8,578 bases of DNA from an uncultured Lysobacteraceae bacterium (lineage in GTDB: Bacteria; Pseudomonadota; Gammaproteobacteria; Xanthomonadales; Rhodanobacteraceae). Position 1 is the stretch's first letter. Each line of letters begins with the position of its first letter. A program made the translations under genes and the position numbers. A model generated the notes under the pieces. That model made no database searches. It worked only from the letters and a program-made list of their open reading frames with translations, and was not told the DNA's origin. This document shows, in pieces, positions 1 through 6,845 of the stretch. The stretch spans positions 1 through 8,578 of the forward strand of contig CAMLSI010000218.1 of the NCBI GenBank assembly GCA_946482585.1, read 5' to 3'.

Positions 1-59
1 GGGGCGAAGACTCGCCGTGGATGCGCATGTTCCACAACGCGCGCGCCTGGGTGGGATGA
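1..59 (+). CDS. C-terminal end of an upstream gene (partial, unidentified)
   Basis: The frame that ends in TGA at 57-59 is open to the left edge and reads GEDSPWMRMFHNARAWVG, which looks like a normal protein end. Its stop overlaps the ATG at 56 as ATGA, the usual arrangement of translationally coupled genes in this window. Only about 18 codons are visible, so the family cannot be read from sequence. If the next gene is correctly called as the exosortase H-associated protein, exosortase H itself is a natural candidate, but that rests on context only. The alternative is that this frame is non-coding and the next gene starts upstream at the GTG at 17. Confidence 0.5.
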   Translation, partial: GEDSPWMRMFHNARAWVG

Positions 60-709
60 AGCTCAGTCCGCTCAAGCGGTTCCTGCTGGCGGCCCTGGCC
101 TGGCTGCCGGCCTGCTTTGCGCTCTGGTGGTGGGTATCGGGACTGACCGTGAAGGTTCCGGTCTGGGTCGCGGGCTTCGCGCTCACCCATTTCTGGCCCG
201 ATCTCGTTGCGAGCGTGAGCCAGGGTTTCGACAACGGCGGCATGCCGACCATGGAGGTGCTGACGCGGATCGCGGTCAGCGAGCGCGGTCCCGACGGCCA
301 GCTGGCGACCGGCTATCTCGAGGCCACCGTGCGCCCGCTGCTGTACGGCTATTCGCTGCCGCTGTTCTTCGGACTCTGTCTTGCGACGCCCCAGGAAGAA
401 GAGCGGCGCTGGGGCCAGTACGCGATCGGCTGTCTCGCGATCTGGCTCGCCCAGGCATTCGGCATTGCCGCCGACGCGCTCAAGTCGCTCGCGCTCGGTT
501 CTGGCCCCGAGGCCGCGGCGGCGGTGCTGGCAGCCGGACTCAACGTGAATGTGATTGCCCTTTGCTACCAGTTCGGCTATCTGATCCTGCCGACCGTGGT
601 ACCGGCCGCGCTCTGGCTCGCGCTCAACCGCCCGTTCATCGAAACGTTGACCGGTCGCTCGTTCGGGGAACCCGGCGGCAGCAGCGCCGGTCGAAACGCC
701 GCCTCCTAG
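56..709 (+). CDS. Exosortase H-associated membrane protein (probable)
   Basis: This encodes a 217-residue multi-pass inner-membrane protein. Hydrophobic segments lie near residues 9-29, 33-47, 95-111, 121-140 and 164-190. A non-membrane loop falls around 50-93, and a polar Gly/Ser-rich tail follows residue 195. The blocks RPLLYGYSLPLFFGLCLA (93-110) and ALCYQFGYLILPTVVPAALW (168-187), with a final LNRPF, match what I remember of the small protein encoded beside exosortase H (XrtH), whose system processes proteins with a C-terminal sorting tail. This is recalled family resemblance, not a search result, and the biochemical role is unknown. I chose the ATG at 56 because it forms an ATGA overlap with the preceding frame and precedes MKLSPLKRF, a basic start before the first membrane segment. 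An in-frame GTG at 17 would add 13 residues. It ends 10 bases before gspE, so it is probably co-transcribed with the secretion operon. An unrelated membrane protein cannot be excluded. Confidence 0.65.
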   Translation: MKLSPLKRFLLAALAWLPACFALWWWVSGLTVKVPVWVAGFALTHFWPDLVASVSQGFDNGGMPTMEVLTRIAVSERGPDGQLATGYLEATVRPLLYGYSLPLFFGLCLATPQEEERRWGQYAIGCLAIWLAQAFGIAADALKSLALGSGPEAAAAVLAAGLNVNVIALCYQFGYLILPTVVPAALWLALNRPFIETLTGRSFGEPGGSSAGRNAAS

Positions 710-714
710 GAAAG
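708..714 (+). promoter_or_regulatory. Ribosome binding site of gspE
   Basis: AGGAAAG overlaps the stop codon of the preceding gene, and its AGGA core lies 8 bases before the ATG at 720. It fixes the gspE start and shows that the two genes are packed as one transcript. Confidence 0.6.
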
Positions 715-719
715 AAGTC

Positions 720-2459
720 ATGTCTGCCGCCGAATTGCAGGAAGTCGAGCCCGCTCTCGACGCCGTCGCCGCGAACCTGGACGAGCAAATCTGCGCGTTC
801 CTGGTCAAGAAGGGCCGCCTCAAGGAGGCGGATCTCGCCCGCGCGCGCCGCGTGCACGAGGAATCCGACAGCGAATCGCTCGTCAACCTGCTGACGCGGC
901 TCGGCCTCGTTTCCGAACGCGACATGGCCGAGTCGATGGCGGAACTGCTCAAGCTGCCGTTGCTCGGCGCCAAGGATTTTCCCGAATCGCCGCCGCCGAA
1001 CGTCGCGCTGTCGGTGCGCTTCCTCAAGCAGCACCACGTCGTGCCGGTCAGCGAGAGCGAGACCGAGGTCGGGCTGCTCGTCGCCGATCCGGCCGAACCC
1101 TATCCGGCGAGGGCGGTGGAACTCGCGACGTCGAAGAAGGTGACCTTGCAGATCGGCATGCGCTCGGAGATCGACGATCTGATCGAGCGTTACTACGGCC
1201 AGGGCCGTTCGGCCATGGGCACCATCGTCGAGACCTTGTCCGAAGACGCCACGCGCGGCGAGGACGACATCGAACACCTGCGCGACCTCGCGTCCGAAGC
1301 GCCGGTCATCCGTCTCGTCAATCTCATCGTCCAGCGCGCGGTCGAGCAGCGCGCGTCGGACATCCATATCGAACCCTTCGAGAGCCGCCTCAAGGTGCGC
1401 TACCGCATCGACGGCGTGCTGCACGAAGTCGAGTCGCCGCCGGCGGCGTCGACGGCGGCGGTGATCTCGCGCGTCAAGATCATGGCCAAGCTCAACATCG
1501 CCGAACGTCGCCTGCCGCAGGACGGCCGCATCATGCTGCGCGTGCAGGGCAAGGAGCTCGATCTGCGCGTGTCGACCGTGCCGACCTCCTGGGGCGAATC
1601 GGTGGTCATGCGTATCCTCGATCGCGAGAGCGTCGTGTTCGATTTCCACACGCTCGGCTTCACCGACGAATTCCTGCCGCAGTTCATGAAGGTGCTCGAA
1701 CTGCCGCACGGCATCATGCTCGTGACCGGACCGACCGGCTCGGGCAAGACGACGACTCTGTACACGGCGCTGTCCAAGCTCAACCAGCCCGACGTCAAGA
1801 TCATCACGGTCGAAGACCCGGTCGAATACCAGATCGAAGGCATCAACCAGATCCAGGCCAAGCCGCAGATCGGCCTGGATTTCAGCCACGCGCTGCGCTC
1901 GATCGTGCGTCAGGACCCGGACATCATCATGATCGGGGAAATGCGCGACCTGGAGACCTGCCGCATCGCGATCCAGTCGGCGCTCACGGGCCATCTCGTG
2001 CTGTCGACGCTGCATACGAACAACGCGGCCGGCGGCATCACGCGTCTGCTCGACATGGGCGTCGAAGACTATCTGCTGACCTCGACCGTCAACGGCATCC
2101 TGGCGCAGCGTCTCGTGCGCCGGCTCGACAAGGCGCATGCGGAGGCCTACACGCCGCTGCCCGAGGTCGTGCGCGAGTTCAATCTCGACAAGCTCGGCGG
2201 GCCGGGCCCGCTGCAGCTGTACAAGCCGATGCCGAGCCCTAGCAACCCGAGCGGCTACTACGGTCGCACCACGATCATGGAATTCATGGTCATGTCCGAT
2301 CCGCTGCGCCGCCTCGTCATGCAGCACGCGGGCATGGGCGACCTCGAGCAGCAGGCGCGCAGCGAAGGTATGCGCACCATGTACGAGGACGGCCTCGTGA
2401 AGTCGCTCGCGGGGGTCACCACGATCGAAGAAGTGCTGCGCGTGACCCAGGAAGGCTGA
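720..2459 (+). CDS. gspE: Type II secretion ATPase GspE (XpsE-like)
   Basis: This is the cytoplasmic hexameric ATPase that powers pseudopilus assembly for export of folded proteins across the outer membrane. The 579 residues are longer than the roughly 500 of the Vibrio type because of an extended N-terminal region (about 1-150) of the kind that docks on GspL. The catalytic core is complete: Walker A GPTGSGKTT at 337-345 (K343), Asp box TVEDPVEY at 363-370, Walker B region DPDIIMIGEMRD at 399-410 (E407), and the His box starting GHLVLSTLH at 424-432. The linker-side block ASDIHIEP precedes it. The C-terminal zinc module is unusual. At the places where most GspE proteins have two CxxC pairs, this one has D470/H473 and P505/S508, so no tetracysteine site exists. 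I recall the same loss in Xanthomonas XpsE. The flanking QRLVRRL and GYYGRT blocks are intact, so this is a substitution and not a frameshift. The start is supported by the AGGA ribosome site. The next gene is gspF. Confidence 0.97.
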   Translation: MSAAELQEVEPALDAVAANLDEQICAFLVKKGRLKEADLARARRVHEESDSESLVNLLTRLGLVSERDMAESMAELLKLPLLGAKDFPESPPPNVALSVRFLKQHHVVPVSESETEVGLLVADPAEPYPARAVELATSKKVTLQIGMRSEIDDLIERYYGQGRSAMGTIVETLSEDATRGEDDIEHLRDLASEAPVIRLVNLIVQRAVEQRASDIHIEPFESRLKVRYRIDGVLHEVESPPAASTAAVISRVKIMAKLNIAERRLPQDGRIMLRVQGKELDLRVSTVPTSWGESVVMRILDRESVVFDFHTLGFTDEFLPQFMKVLELPHGIMLVTGPTGSGKTTTLYTALSKLNQPDVKIITVEDPVEYQIEGINQIQAKPQIGLDFSHALRSIVRQDPDIIMIGEMRDLETCRIAIQSALTGHLVLSTLHTNNAAGGITRLLDMGVEDYLLTSTVNGILAQRLVRRLDKAHAEAYTPLPEVVREFNLDKLGGPGPLQLYKPMPSPSNPSGYYGRTTIMEFMVMSDPLRRLVMQHAGMGDLEQQARSEGMRTMYEDGLVKSLAGVTTIEEVLRVTQEG

Positions 2460-2502
2460 TCCCTTCTCCTTTCTCATCCTCGACCCTGCGCGCCGACAGC
2501 CA
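2460..2502 (+). other. gspE-gspF intergenic gap, pyrimidine-rich
   Basis: This 43-base gap is the largest in the operon. Its first half is almost all C and T (CCCTTCTCCTTTCTC at 2461-2475), and no purine-rich Shine-Dalgarno sequence lies before the gspF ATG. No hairpin with a T tract is visible, so it is not a terminator. A leader bound by ribosomal protein S1 or re-initiation after gspE could serve gspF, but that is inference. Confidence 0.4.
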
Positions 2503-3720
2503 ATGCCCTTGTTCCGCTACAAAGCCGTAACCCCCGCCGGCGAAACGCTCGAAGGCCAGATGGAGGCCGCGTCCGCCGACGAGGTCATCGCGAAGCTGCA
2601 GGATGCGGGCAACATTCCGCTGGACGCGCGCGCAGCCGATGCGGGCGAAGGCAGCACTCTGCTGAGCATGCTGACGCGGCGTTCGAGCTTCAGCGCGTCG
2701 CAGGTCGTGCAGTTCACGCAGCAGCTCGCGACCATGCTCGGTGCGGGCCAGCCGCTCGATCGCGCGCTGCAGATCGTGCTCGATCTGCCGAGCGACGAGA
2801 AGGCGCGCCGCATGCTCGAGCGCGTGCGCGACACCGTGCGCGGCGGCGCGCCGCTGTCGGACGCGCTCGAAGCCGAGCACGGTGTGTTCTCGCGTCTCTA
2901 CGTCAACATGGTGCGCGCGGGCGAAGCCGGCGGCTCGCTCGACGAAACGCTGCGGCGCCTCGCCGAATACCTGGAACGCACGCGCGAACTGCGCGGCAAC
3001 GTGATCAACGCGATGATCTATCCCGCGTTCCTGATCGGCATGGTGTTCGCGTCGCTGATGATCCTGCTGATCTACGTCGTGCCGCAGTTCGTGCCGATGT
3101 TCAATGACATGGGCGTAGAAATGCCGCTGATCACGCAGATCGTGTTCGGCGTCGGCACCGTGCTGCAGAAATTCTGGTGGCTGCTGCTCGTGCTCGCGGT
3201 GCTCGGCGTCGGCTGGTTGCGCAAGCAGTACGCGCAACCGGAAACGCGGCTCGCGCTCGACTCGCGCCTGCTGTCTTTGAAGGTCGCGGGCGACGTGATC
3301 CTCAAGCTCGAGACCGCGCGCCTCACGCGCACGCTGGGAACTTTGCTCAAGAACGGCGTTCCGTTGTTGGGTGCGATGACGATTGCGCGCAACGTCATGA
3401 GCAACGCGGCGCTGGCCGAAGCCGTCTCCGCGGCGACGGAGGAGGTCAAGCGCGGCAACGGTCTCGGCTTCGCGCTGAGTCAGAGCAAGCGCTTCCCCAA
3501 GCTCGCGCTGCAGATGGTAGCCGTCGGCGAGGAATCCGGCGAGCTCGACGGCATGCTGCTCAAGACCGCGGACACGTTCGACCAGGAAGTGAAGAACACG
3601 CTGGACCGGCTTCTGGCCGCGCTGGTCCCGGTGGTGACGATCGTTATGACGGTACTGGTGGCGATGATCATGATGGCGATCATCCTGCCGATCATGAACC
3701 TGGCCGGTTCGGTGCAATAA
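2503..3720 (+). CDS. gspF: Type II secretion inner-membrane platform protein GspF
   Basis: GspF is the polytopic core of the T2SS inner-membrane platform. It contacts GspE on the cytoplasmic side and is thought to couple ATPase motion to insertion of pseudopilin subunits. The 405-residue length is typical. The N-terminus MPLFRYKAVTPAG is the standard family opening, which fixes the start despite the lack of a clear ribosome site. Two T2SSF repeats are visible. The first (about 68-190) has GQPLDRAL and AGEAGGSLDETL, and the second (about 270-392) has GVPLLGAM and VGEESGELDGML. Membrane segments lie near 171-195, 213-239 and 370-397, the last preceding a short tail that ends at SVQ. gspG begins 14 bases after its stop. 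Nothing is truncated or missing. Confidence 0.97.
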   Translation: MPLFRYKAVTPAGETLEGQMEAASADEVIAKLQDAGNIPLDARAADAGEGSTLLSMLTRRSSFSASQVVQFTQQLATMLGAGQPLDRALQIVLDLPSDEKARRMLERVRDTVRGGAPLSDALEAEHGVFSRLYVNMVRAGEAGGSLDETLRRLAEYLERTRELRGNVINAMIYPAFLIGMVFASLMILLIYVVPQFVPMFNDMGVEMPLITQIVFGVGTVLQKFWWLLLVLAVLGVGWLRKQYAQPETRLALDSRLLSLKVAGDVILKLETARLTRTLGTLLKNGVPLLGAMTIARNVMSNAALAEAVSAATEEVKRGNGLGFALSQSKRFPKLALQMVAVGEESGELDGMLLKTADTFDQEVKNTLDRLLAALVPVVTIVMTVLVAMIMMAIILPIMNLAGSVQ

Positions 3721-3723
3721 TTC

Positions 3724-3729
3724 GGGAGA
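3724..3729 (+). promoter_or_regulatory. Ribosome binding site of gspG
   Basis: GGGAGA lies 5 bases before the ATG at 3735. It decides the start: an earlier ATG at 3730 is followed after one codon by TGA and cannot encode GspG. A dedicated site fits the need for GspG in larger amounts than the minor pseudopilins. Confidence 0.55.
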
Positions 3730-3734
3730 ATGCA

Positions 3735-4166
3735 ATGAAGTATACGTTTGAGCGCCGCGCCAGCCTGCGCGGGCAGTCGGGCTTCAGCCTGCTCGAAATG
3801 CTCGCGGTGATCGTGCTGATCGGCATCGTCGCCGGCATCGTCGTGAATCAGGTCGGCAAGAATGTCGACAAGGGCAAATGGAATGCCGGCAAGGCGCAGG
3901 TGCAGAAGCTCGCGATGAGCATCGAGTCCTATGCGCTCGACAACGGCGGCCCGCCCGAGCGCCTCGAAGATCTCGTCAGCAAGCCGTCCAATGCGCCGAA
4001 CTGGAAATCGGGCTATGCCAAGGAATCGGATCTGAAGAGTCCGTTCGGCGGCGCGTTCGGCTACAAGAAACCCGGCGAGCACGGCGACTTCGACATCGTG
4101 TTCTACGGCAAGGACGGCAAGCCCGGCGGCGAGGAATACAACGCCGACGTCGGCAACTGGCAGTAA
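3735..4166 (+). CDS. gspG: Major pseudopilin GspG
   Basis: GspG is the main subunit of the periplasmic pseudopilus that pushes substrates through the secretin. The 143-residue precursor has a 16-residue basic leader ending in QSG, then the class III signal FSLLEMLAVIVLIGIVAG. Prepilin peptidase should cut after G16, giving F+1 and the conserved E+5 at E21. A long N-terminal helix runs into the globular part (ALDNGGPPERLEDLV at 67-81). The C-terminal loop with GKDGKPGGE (125-133) and NADVGNW (136-142) corresponds to the calcium-binding loop of major pseudopilins, with acidic residues D127 and D138 in place. This loop separates GspG from the minor pseudopilins and from type IV pilins. The family's DPWG block reads SPFGGAFGY here. 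Leader processing and N-methylation need a GspO/PilD enzyme encoded elsewhere. Confidence 0.96.
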   Translation: MKYTFERRASLRGQSGFSLLEMLAVIVLIGIVAGIVVNQVGKNVDKGKWNAGKAQVQKLAMSIESYALDNGGPPERLEDLVSKPSNAPNWKSGYAKESDLKSPFGGAFGYKKPGEHGDFDIVFYGKDGKPGGEEYNADVGNWQ

Positions 4167-4172
4167 TGGACG

Positions 4173-4736
4173 ATGCGCACGGCGGATCGCGAATTGCGTT
4201 GCGGCTTCGCCGGGCGTCGCTCGCACGCGGACGTTGAATCCGCGCGCGGCGCCGCGGCGCGCCGCGTCCGCCGTCCAGCGCCGCTGCCTCGTGCGCAACA
4301 CGGCTTCAGCCTGCTCGAACTCATGGCCGTGCTCGTGCTCGTCGCGATCGCGGTCACCATCGCTTCGGTATCGATCAGCAACAGCCTCGGCAGTGCGAAG
4401 GTCCAGGCCGCGAGCCGCGACCTCGTCGCGGCGCTGCGCTACACGCGCGGTCAGGCCATCGTCAAAGGCGAACAGAAGACGCTCGACGTCGATCTCGAGG
4501 CCATGAGCTATACCGCGCCGGACAAGGCCGCGGTGAAGTTTCCCGACAAGATCGAAGTCAAGCTGCTCACCGCGCAGAACGAGCTCATCCACGAAAAGGC
4601 CGGCCGCATCCGCTTCTATCCGGACGGCAGTTCCACCGGCGGTCACGTCTCGATCATCGCCGGCACGCGCGAGTGGCGGGTCAACGTCGGCTGGCTCACC
4701 GGCGAAGTCGATCTCGAGGAGCTGAAGGAGCGATGA
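4173..4736 (+). CDS. gspH: Minor pseudopilin GspH
   Basis: This minor pseudopilin probably sits near the top of the pseudopilus, linking the GspI/J/K tip to the GspG shaft. The prepilin signal is HG then FSLLELMAVLVLVAIAVTIA, with cleavage expected after G44 and E+5 at E49, giving a mature protein of 143 residues. The C-terminal half has GRIRFYPDGSSTGG and WRVNVGWLTGEVDL, a pattern I associate with Xps-type GspH. The leader is odd: from the ATG at 4173 it is 44 residues, very rich in Arg and Ala, against about 6-20 in its neighbours. The only later start candidate in frame that I see is a TTG at 4194, plus CTG codons. No clear ribosome site precedes the ATG, so the true start is uncertain while the mature region is secure. 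The stop overlaps the gspI start as ATGA. Confidence 0.9.
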   Translation: MRTADRELRCGFAGRRSHADVESARGAAARRVRRPAPLPRAQHGFSLLELMAVLVLVAIAVTIASVSISNSLGSAKVQAASRDLVAALRYTRGQAIVKGEQKTLDVDLEAMSYTAPDKAAVKFPDKIEVKLLTAQNELIHEKAGRIRFYPDGSSTGGHVSIIAGTREWRVNVGWLTGEVDLEELKER

Positions 4737-5236
4737 GCCGCATTTCCGTTCGCCGTCGCCCGCCGCCGCCGGCACGCCAGCGCGGCTTCAGCCTGATCGA
4801 GCTCGTTGCGGCCTTCGTCGTGTTCGCGCTCGGCTTTGCGGTGCTCATGGGCATTCTGTCGGCGTCGATCCGCAACACGCGGCTCGCGGCGGAATACACG
4901 CAGGCCGCGCTCTGGGCGCAGTCGCAGCTCGACGTCGTCGGCATCGGCGAAAAACTCGAGGCGGGCCGCAAGAGCGGTCGCTTCGACGACCAGTACCGCT
5001 GGGAGCTGGATATCCAGAAATACGAACCGCCGCCGGACGCGAACGCGGCACCGAAGCCCGAAGGTTTCCAGAATATCGAACTGTTCCGCGTCGACCTCGA
5101 AGTGCTCTGGGGCGAGCGGCGCAATCCGCGCAGCGCGCACTTCGTGTCACTGCGTTCGGCGAATGCCGAAGTCGGCGGCATCGGCGCCGAGCGCGCCGAC
5201 GGCACGGTCCAGCAGCCGGGGCAGGGCGGCAAATGA
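4733..5236 (+). CDS. gspI: Minor pseudopilin GspI
   Basis: GspI is a minor pseudopilin that forms the tip complex with GspJ and GspK and is thought to nucleate pseudopilus assembly. The 167-residue precursor has a basic, proline-rich leader (MSRISVRRRPPPPARQRG) cut after G18, then FSLIELVAAFVVFALGFAVL with E+5 at E23. The helix continues through NTRLAAEYTQAALWAQSQLD, a typical GspI pattern. The start is the only ATG between the upstream region and the prepilin motif, and it overlaps the gspH stop by four bases. AAGGAG lies upstream but only 2 bases away, closer than usual, so coupling to gspH translation probably matters. The C-terminus ends in a Gly/Gln-rich stretch (QQPGQGGK) that looks disordered. 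A 4-base overlap leads into gspJ. Confidence 0.94.
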   Translation: MSRISVRRRPPPPARQRGFSLIELVAAFVVFALGFAVLMGILSASIRNTRLAAEYTQAALWAQSQLDVVGIGEKLEAGRKSGRFDDQYRWELDIQKYEPPPDANAAPKPEGFQNIELFRVDLEVLWGERRNPRSAHFVSLRSANAEVGGIGAERADGTVQQPGQGGK

Positions 5237-5955
5237 TGCGCGCGCCCCGCCGCTCGCGCGGCTTCAGCCTGCTCGAAGTCCTGCTCGCGATCACCCTGCT
5301 CGCGCTGCTCCTCGCCGGCGCGATGAGCGGCATCCGCGCGGCTACGCGCGCGATGCATTCGGGCGAGCAGAACATCGAGCGTACGAATCGGCTGCGCGTC
5401 GCACAGGAATTCATCCGGCGCGAACTCGGGCGCAGCCTTCCGCTCGCGTTCGGGCAGGAACACGGCAGCGGCGCGAATTTCGTGTTCCAGGGCGAGAACG
5501 ATTTTCTGCGTTTCGTCGCGCCGATGCCGGGGCATCTGAGCCGCGGCGGCCCGTACGTCCAGACGCTCGAACTCGCGCGCGGCCGCAACGGGCTGCAGCT
5601 CATTTTCACGCACAACATGCTCAACGGTTTCGATCTCGACAAGCTCAAGCCCGACGACGGTATGCCGGTGCTGCTGCTCGACGGCATCCGGCGCGGGCGC
5701 TTCGAATACCGCAAGTTCGACGACCAGAACGAACTCGAAGACTGGAAGGACGACTGGGAGAATCCGTCGGTGCTGCCGGTCATGGTGCGCATCGATCTGG
5801 AGATGACGCCGGAGTCCGGTCTGGTCTGGCCGACCATGGAAATCCCGCTGATCCTCGACACCAGCGGCGGCGTGCGCCTGTTCCAGCAGCGCCTGCCGCA
5901 ACCCGGCATGGTGCCGCAGGATCCTTCGAACAGCGGCGCGACGGAGAAAGAATGA
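5233..5955 (+). CDS. gspJ: Minor pseudopilin GspJ
   Basis: GspJ is the second member of the pseudopilus tip complex and binds GspI and GspK in the periplasm. The 240-residue precursor has a short basic leader, MMRAPRRSRG, cut after G10. The prepilin helix FSLLEVLLAITLLALLLAGA follows, with E+5 at E15. The next block, including RVAQEFIRRELGRSLPLAF, is the conserved GspJ continuation, and the size fits the family, which is larger than GspH or GspI. Two ATG codons in a row (5233 and 5236) are both possible starts. The first makes the ATGA overlap with the gspI stop seen at other junctions, so I chose it. The C-terminal tail after about residue 218 is rich in Gln, Pro and Ser and probably flexible. 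Confidence 0.94.
   Translation: MMRAPRRSRGFSLLEVLLAITLLALLLAGAMSGIRAATRAMHSGEQNIERTNRLRVAQEFIRRELGRSLPLAFGQEHGSGANFVFQGENDFLRFVAPMPGHLSRGGPYVQTLELARGRNGLQLIFTHNMLNGFDLDKLKPDDGMPVLLLDGIRRGRFEYRKFDDQNELEDWKDDWENPSVLPVMVRIDLEMTPESGLVWPTMEIPLILDTSGGVRLFQQRLPQPGMVPQDPSNSGATEKE
5943..5950 (+). promoter_or_regulatory. Ribosome binding site of gspK
   Basis: GGAGAAAG lies inside the last codons of gspJ, with its GGAG core 5 bases before the ATG at 5952. It supports that start, which also overlaps the gspJ stop as ATGA. Confidence 0.5.
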
Positions 5956-6845
5956 AACCGTCGTCGAATCAGCGCGGCGTCGCGTTCATTCTCGTGCTCT
6001 GGGTCATCGCGCTCATGAGCATCCTGCTCGGCAGCTTCGCCGTGATCGCGCGCACCGAGAACCTGCAGGCGCGGCACCTGTTCGATTCGACCGCCGCGCG
6101 CTACATGGCCGAAGCCGGTATCCACCGCGCGGTGTTCGAACTGCGCAATCCCGATCCGTTGACGCGCTGGGTCGCGGATGGGCGCCCGTACGAATTCGAG
6201 TTCGACGGCGCGAAGGTCGAGCTGCGCATGACCGACGACAGCGGCAAGGTCGACATCAACGTTGCCGACGCCGTGATGCTCAAGGCGTTGTTCCAGGCCA
6301 GCGGCATCGAGGAATTGCGCGCCGAGGAACTCGCCGACGCGATCGTCGACTGGCGCGACCCGGACGATCTCGCCGGCGTGCACGGTGCTGAGGAGTCCGA
6401 ATATAAATCCGCCGATTTGAAGTACTCGCCGCGGAACGCGCCGTTCGAAACGGTGTCCGAGATCCAGCAGGTGCTGGGGATGGATTACGACACCTACCAC
6501 CTGATCGAAAAGGCCATCACGCTGTATTCCGGCCGCAATCAGCCCAGTCCCGCCTATGCGCCGCTCGAAGTGCTGCGCGCGATGCCGGGAATGACCGAGG
6601 AACAAGCTCAGATGCTGCTGACCCAGCGCCAGGCGGTGCCGCCGGGCATGCCCTACAACATCACGATGCCCGACGGAACCCCTGTCATGGCGGAGGGTGG
6701 GGGGCTCACGTATAGTATCGAGTCCCGCGCCACACTCCCGAACGGCGCCAGCACTCGGCTGGACGCCACCATACGGCTGGGCGGACAAGGCGTGGGCGGC
6801 AGGCCGTTCGTGGTCCTGCGCTGGCGCGACGGCGAAGATCAGTAA
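5952..6845 (+). CDS. gspK: Minor pseudopilin GspK (tip protein)
   Basis: GspK is the bulky cap of the pseudopilus and pairs with GspI and GspJ. The 297-residue precursor begins MKPSSNQRG, cut after G9, followed by VAFILVLWVIALMSILLGSF. As expected for GspK, position +5 of the mature protein is a hydrophobic residue (L14) and not the Glu found in the other pseudopilins. ARYMAEAGIHRAVFEL (about 50-65) is the usual helix end. The family's large inserted alpha domain is present, with GKVDINVADAVML, ADAIVDWRDPDDLAGVHGAEESEY and later EIQQVLGMDYDTYHLIEKAITLYSG. The C-terminal part has LTYSIESRATLPNGAS and ends with VVLRWRDGEDQ. Length and domain order are normal. Its TAA shares one base with the gspL ATG. 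Confidence 0.95.
   Translation: MKPSSNQRGVAFILVLWVIALMSILLGSFAVIARTENLQARHLFDSTAARYMAEAGIHRAVFELRNPDPLTRWVADGRPYEFEFDGAKVELRMTDDSGKVDINVADAVMLKALFQASGIEELRAEELADAIVDWRDPDDLAGVHGAEESEYKSADLKYSPRNAPFETVSEIQQVLGMDYDTYHLIEKAITLYSGRNQPSPAYAPLEVLRAMPGMTEEQAQMLLTQRQAVPPGMPYNITMPDGTPVMAEGGGLTYSIESRATLPNGASTRLDATIRLGGQGVGGRPFVVLRWRDGEDQ

Noticed and set aside
17..55. GTG at 17 as the start of the first complete gene
   Set aside because: It would give 13 extra residues with no hydrophobic or conserved pattern. The ATG at 56 forms an ATGA overlap with an upstream frame that reads like a protein end and precedes a typical membrane-protein start. It remains possible.
2197..2211. A perfect GC-rich inverted repeat, 7 + 1 + 7 bases, in gspE
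   Set aside because: The loop would be a single base, no T run follows, and it sits within conserved coding sequence, so it is not a terminator. It is likely a chance palindrome in GC-rich codons.
636..2477. A 613-residue open frame on the minus strand across gspE
   Set aside because: It mirrors gspE exactly, is dominated by Arg, Asp, His and Ala, and has no recognisable fold. In DNA with strong G/C third positions the antisense frame opposite a real gene is often free of stops.
3735..5955. Reading the pseudopilin cluster as a type IV pilus minor-pilin operon
   Set aside because: The calcium-loop pattern of GspG, the E5-lacking GspK with its large alpha domain, and the E-F-G-H-I-J-K-L-M order identify a T2SS and not a fimT/pilV/pilW/pilX set.
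6683..6716. A TATAGT hexamer near the end of gspK that could be an internal promoter for gspL
   Set aside because: The -10-like match at 6711-6716 has no -35-like partner at a suitable distance, lies in coding sequence, and gspL is already coupled to gspK by overlap.
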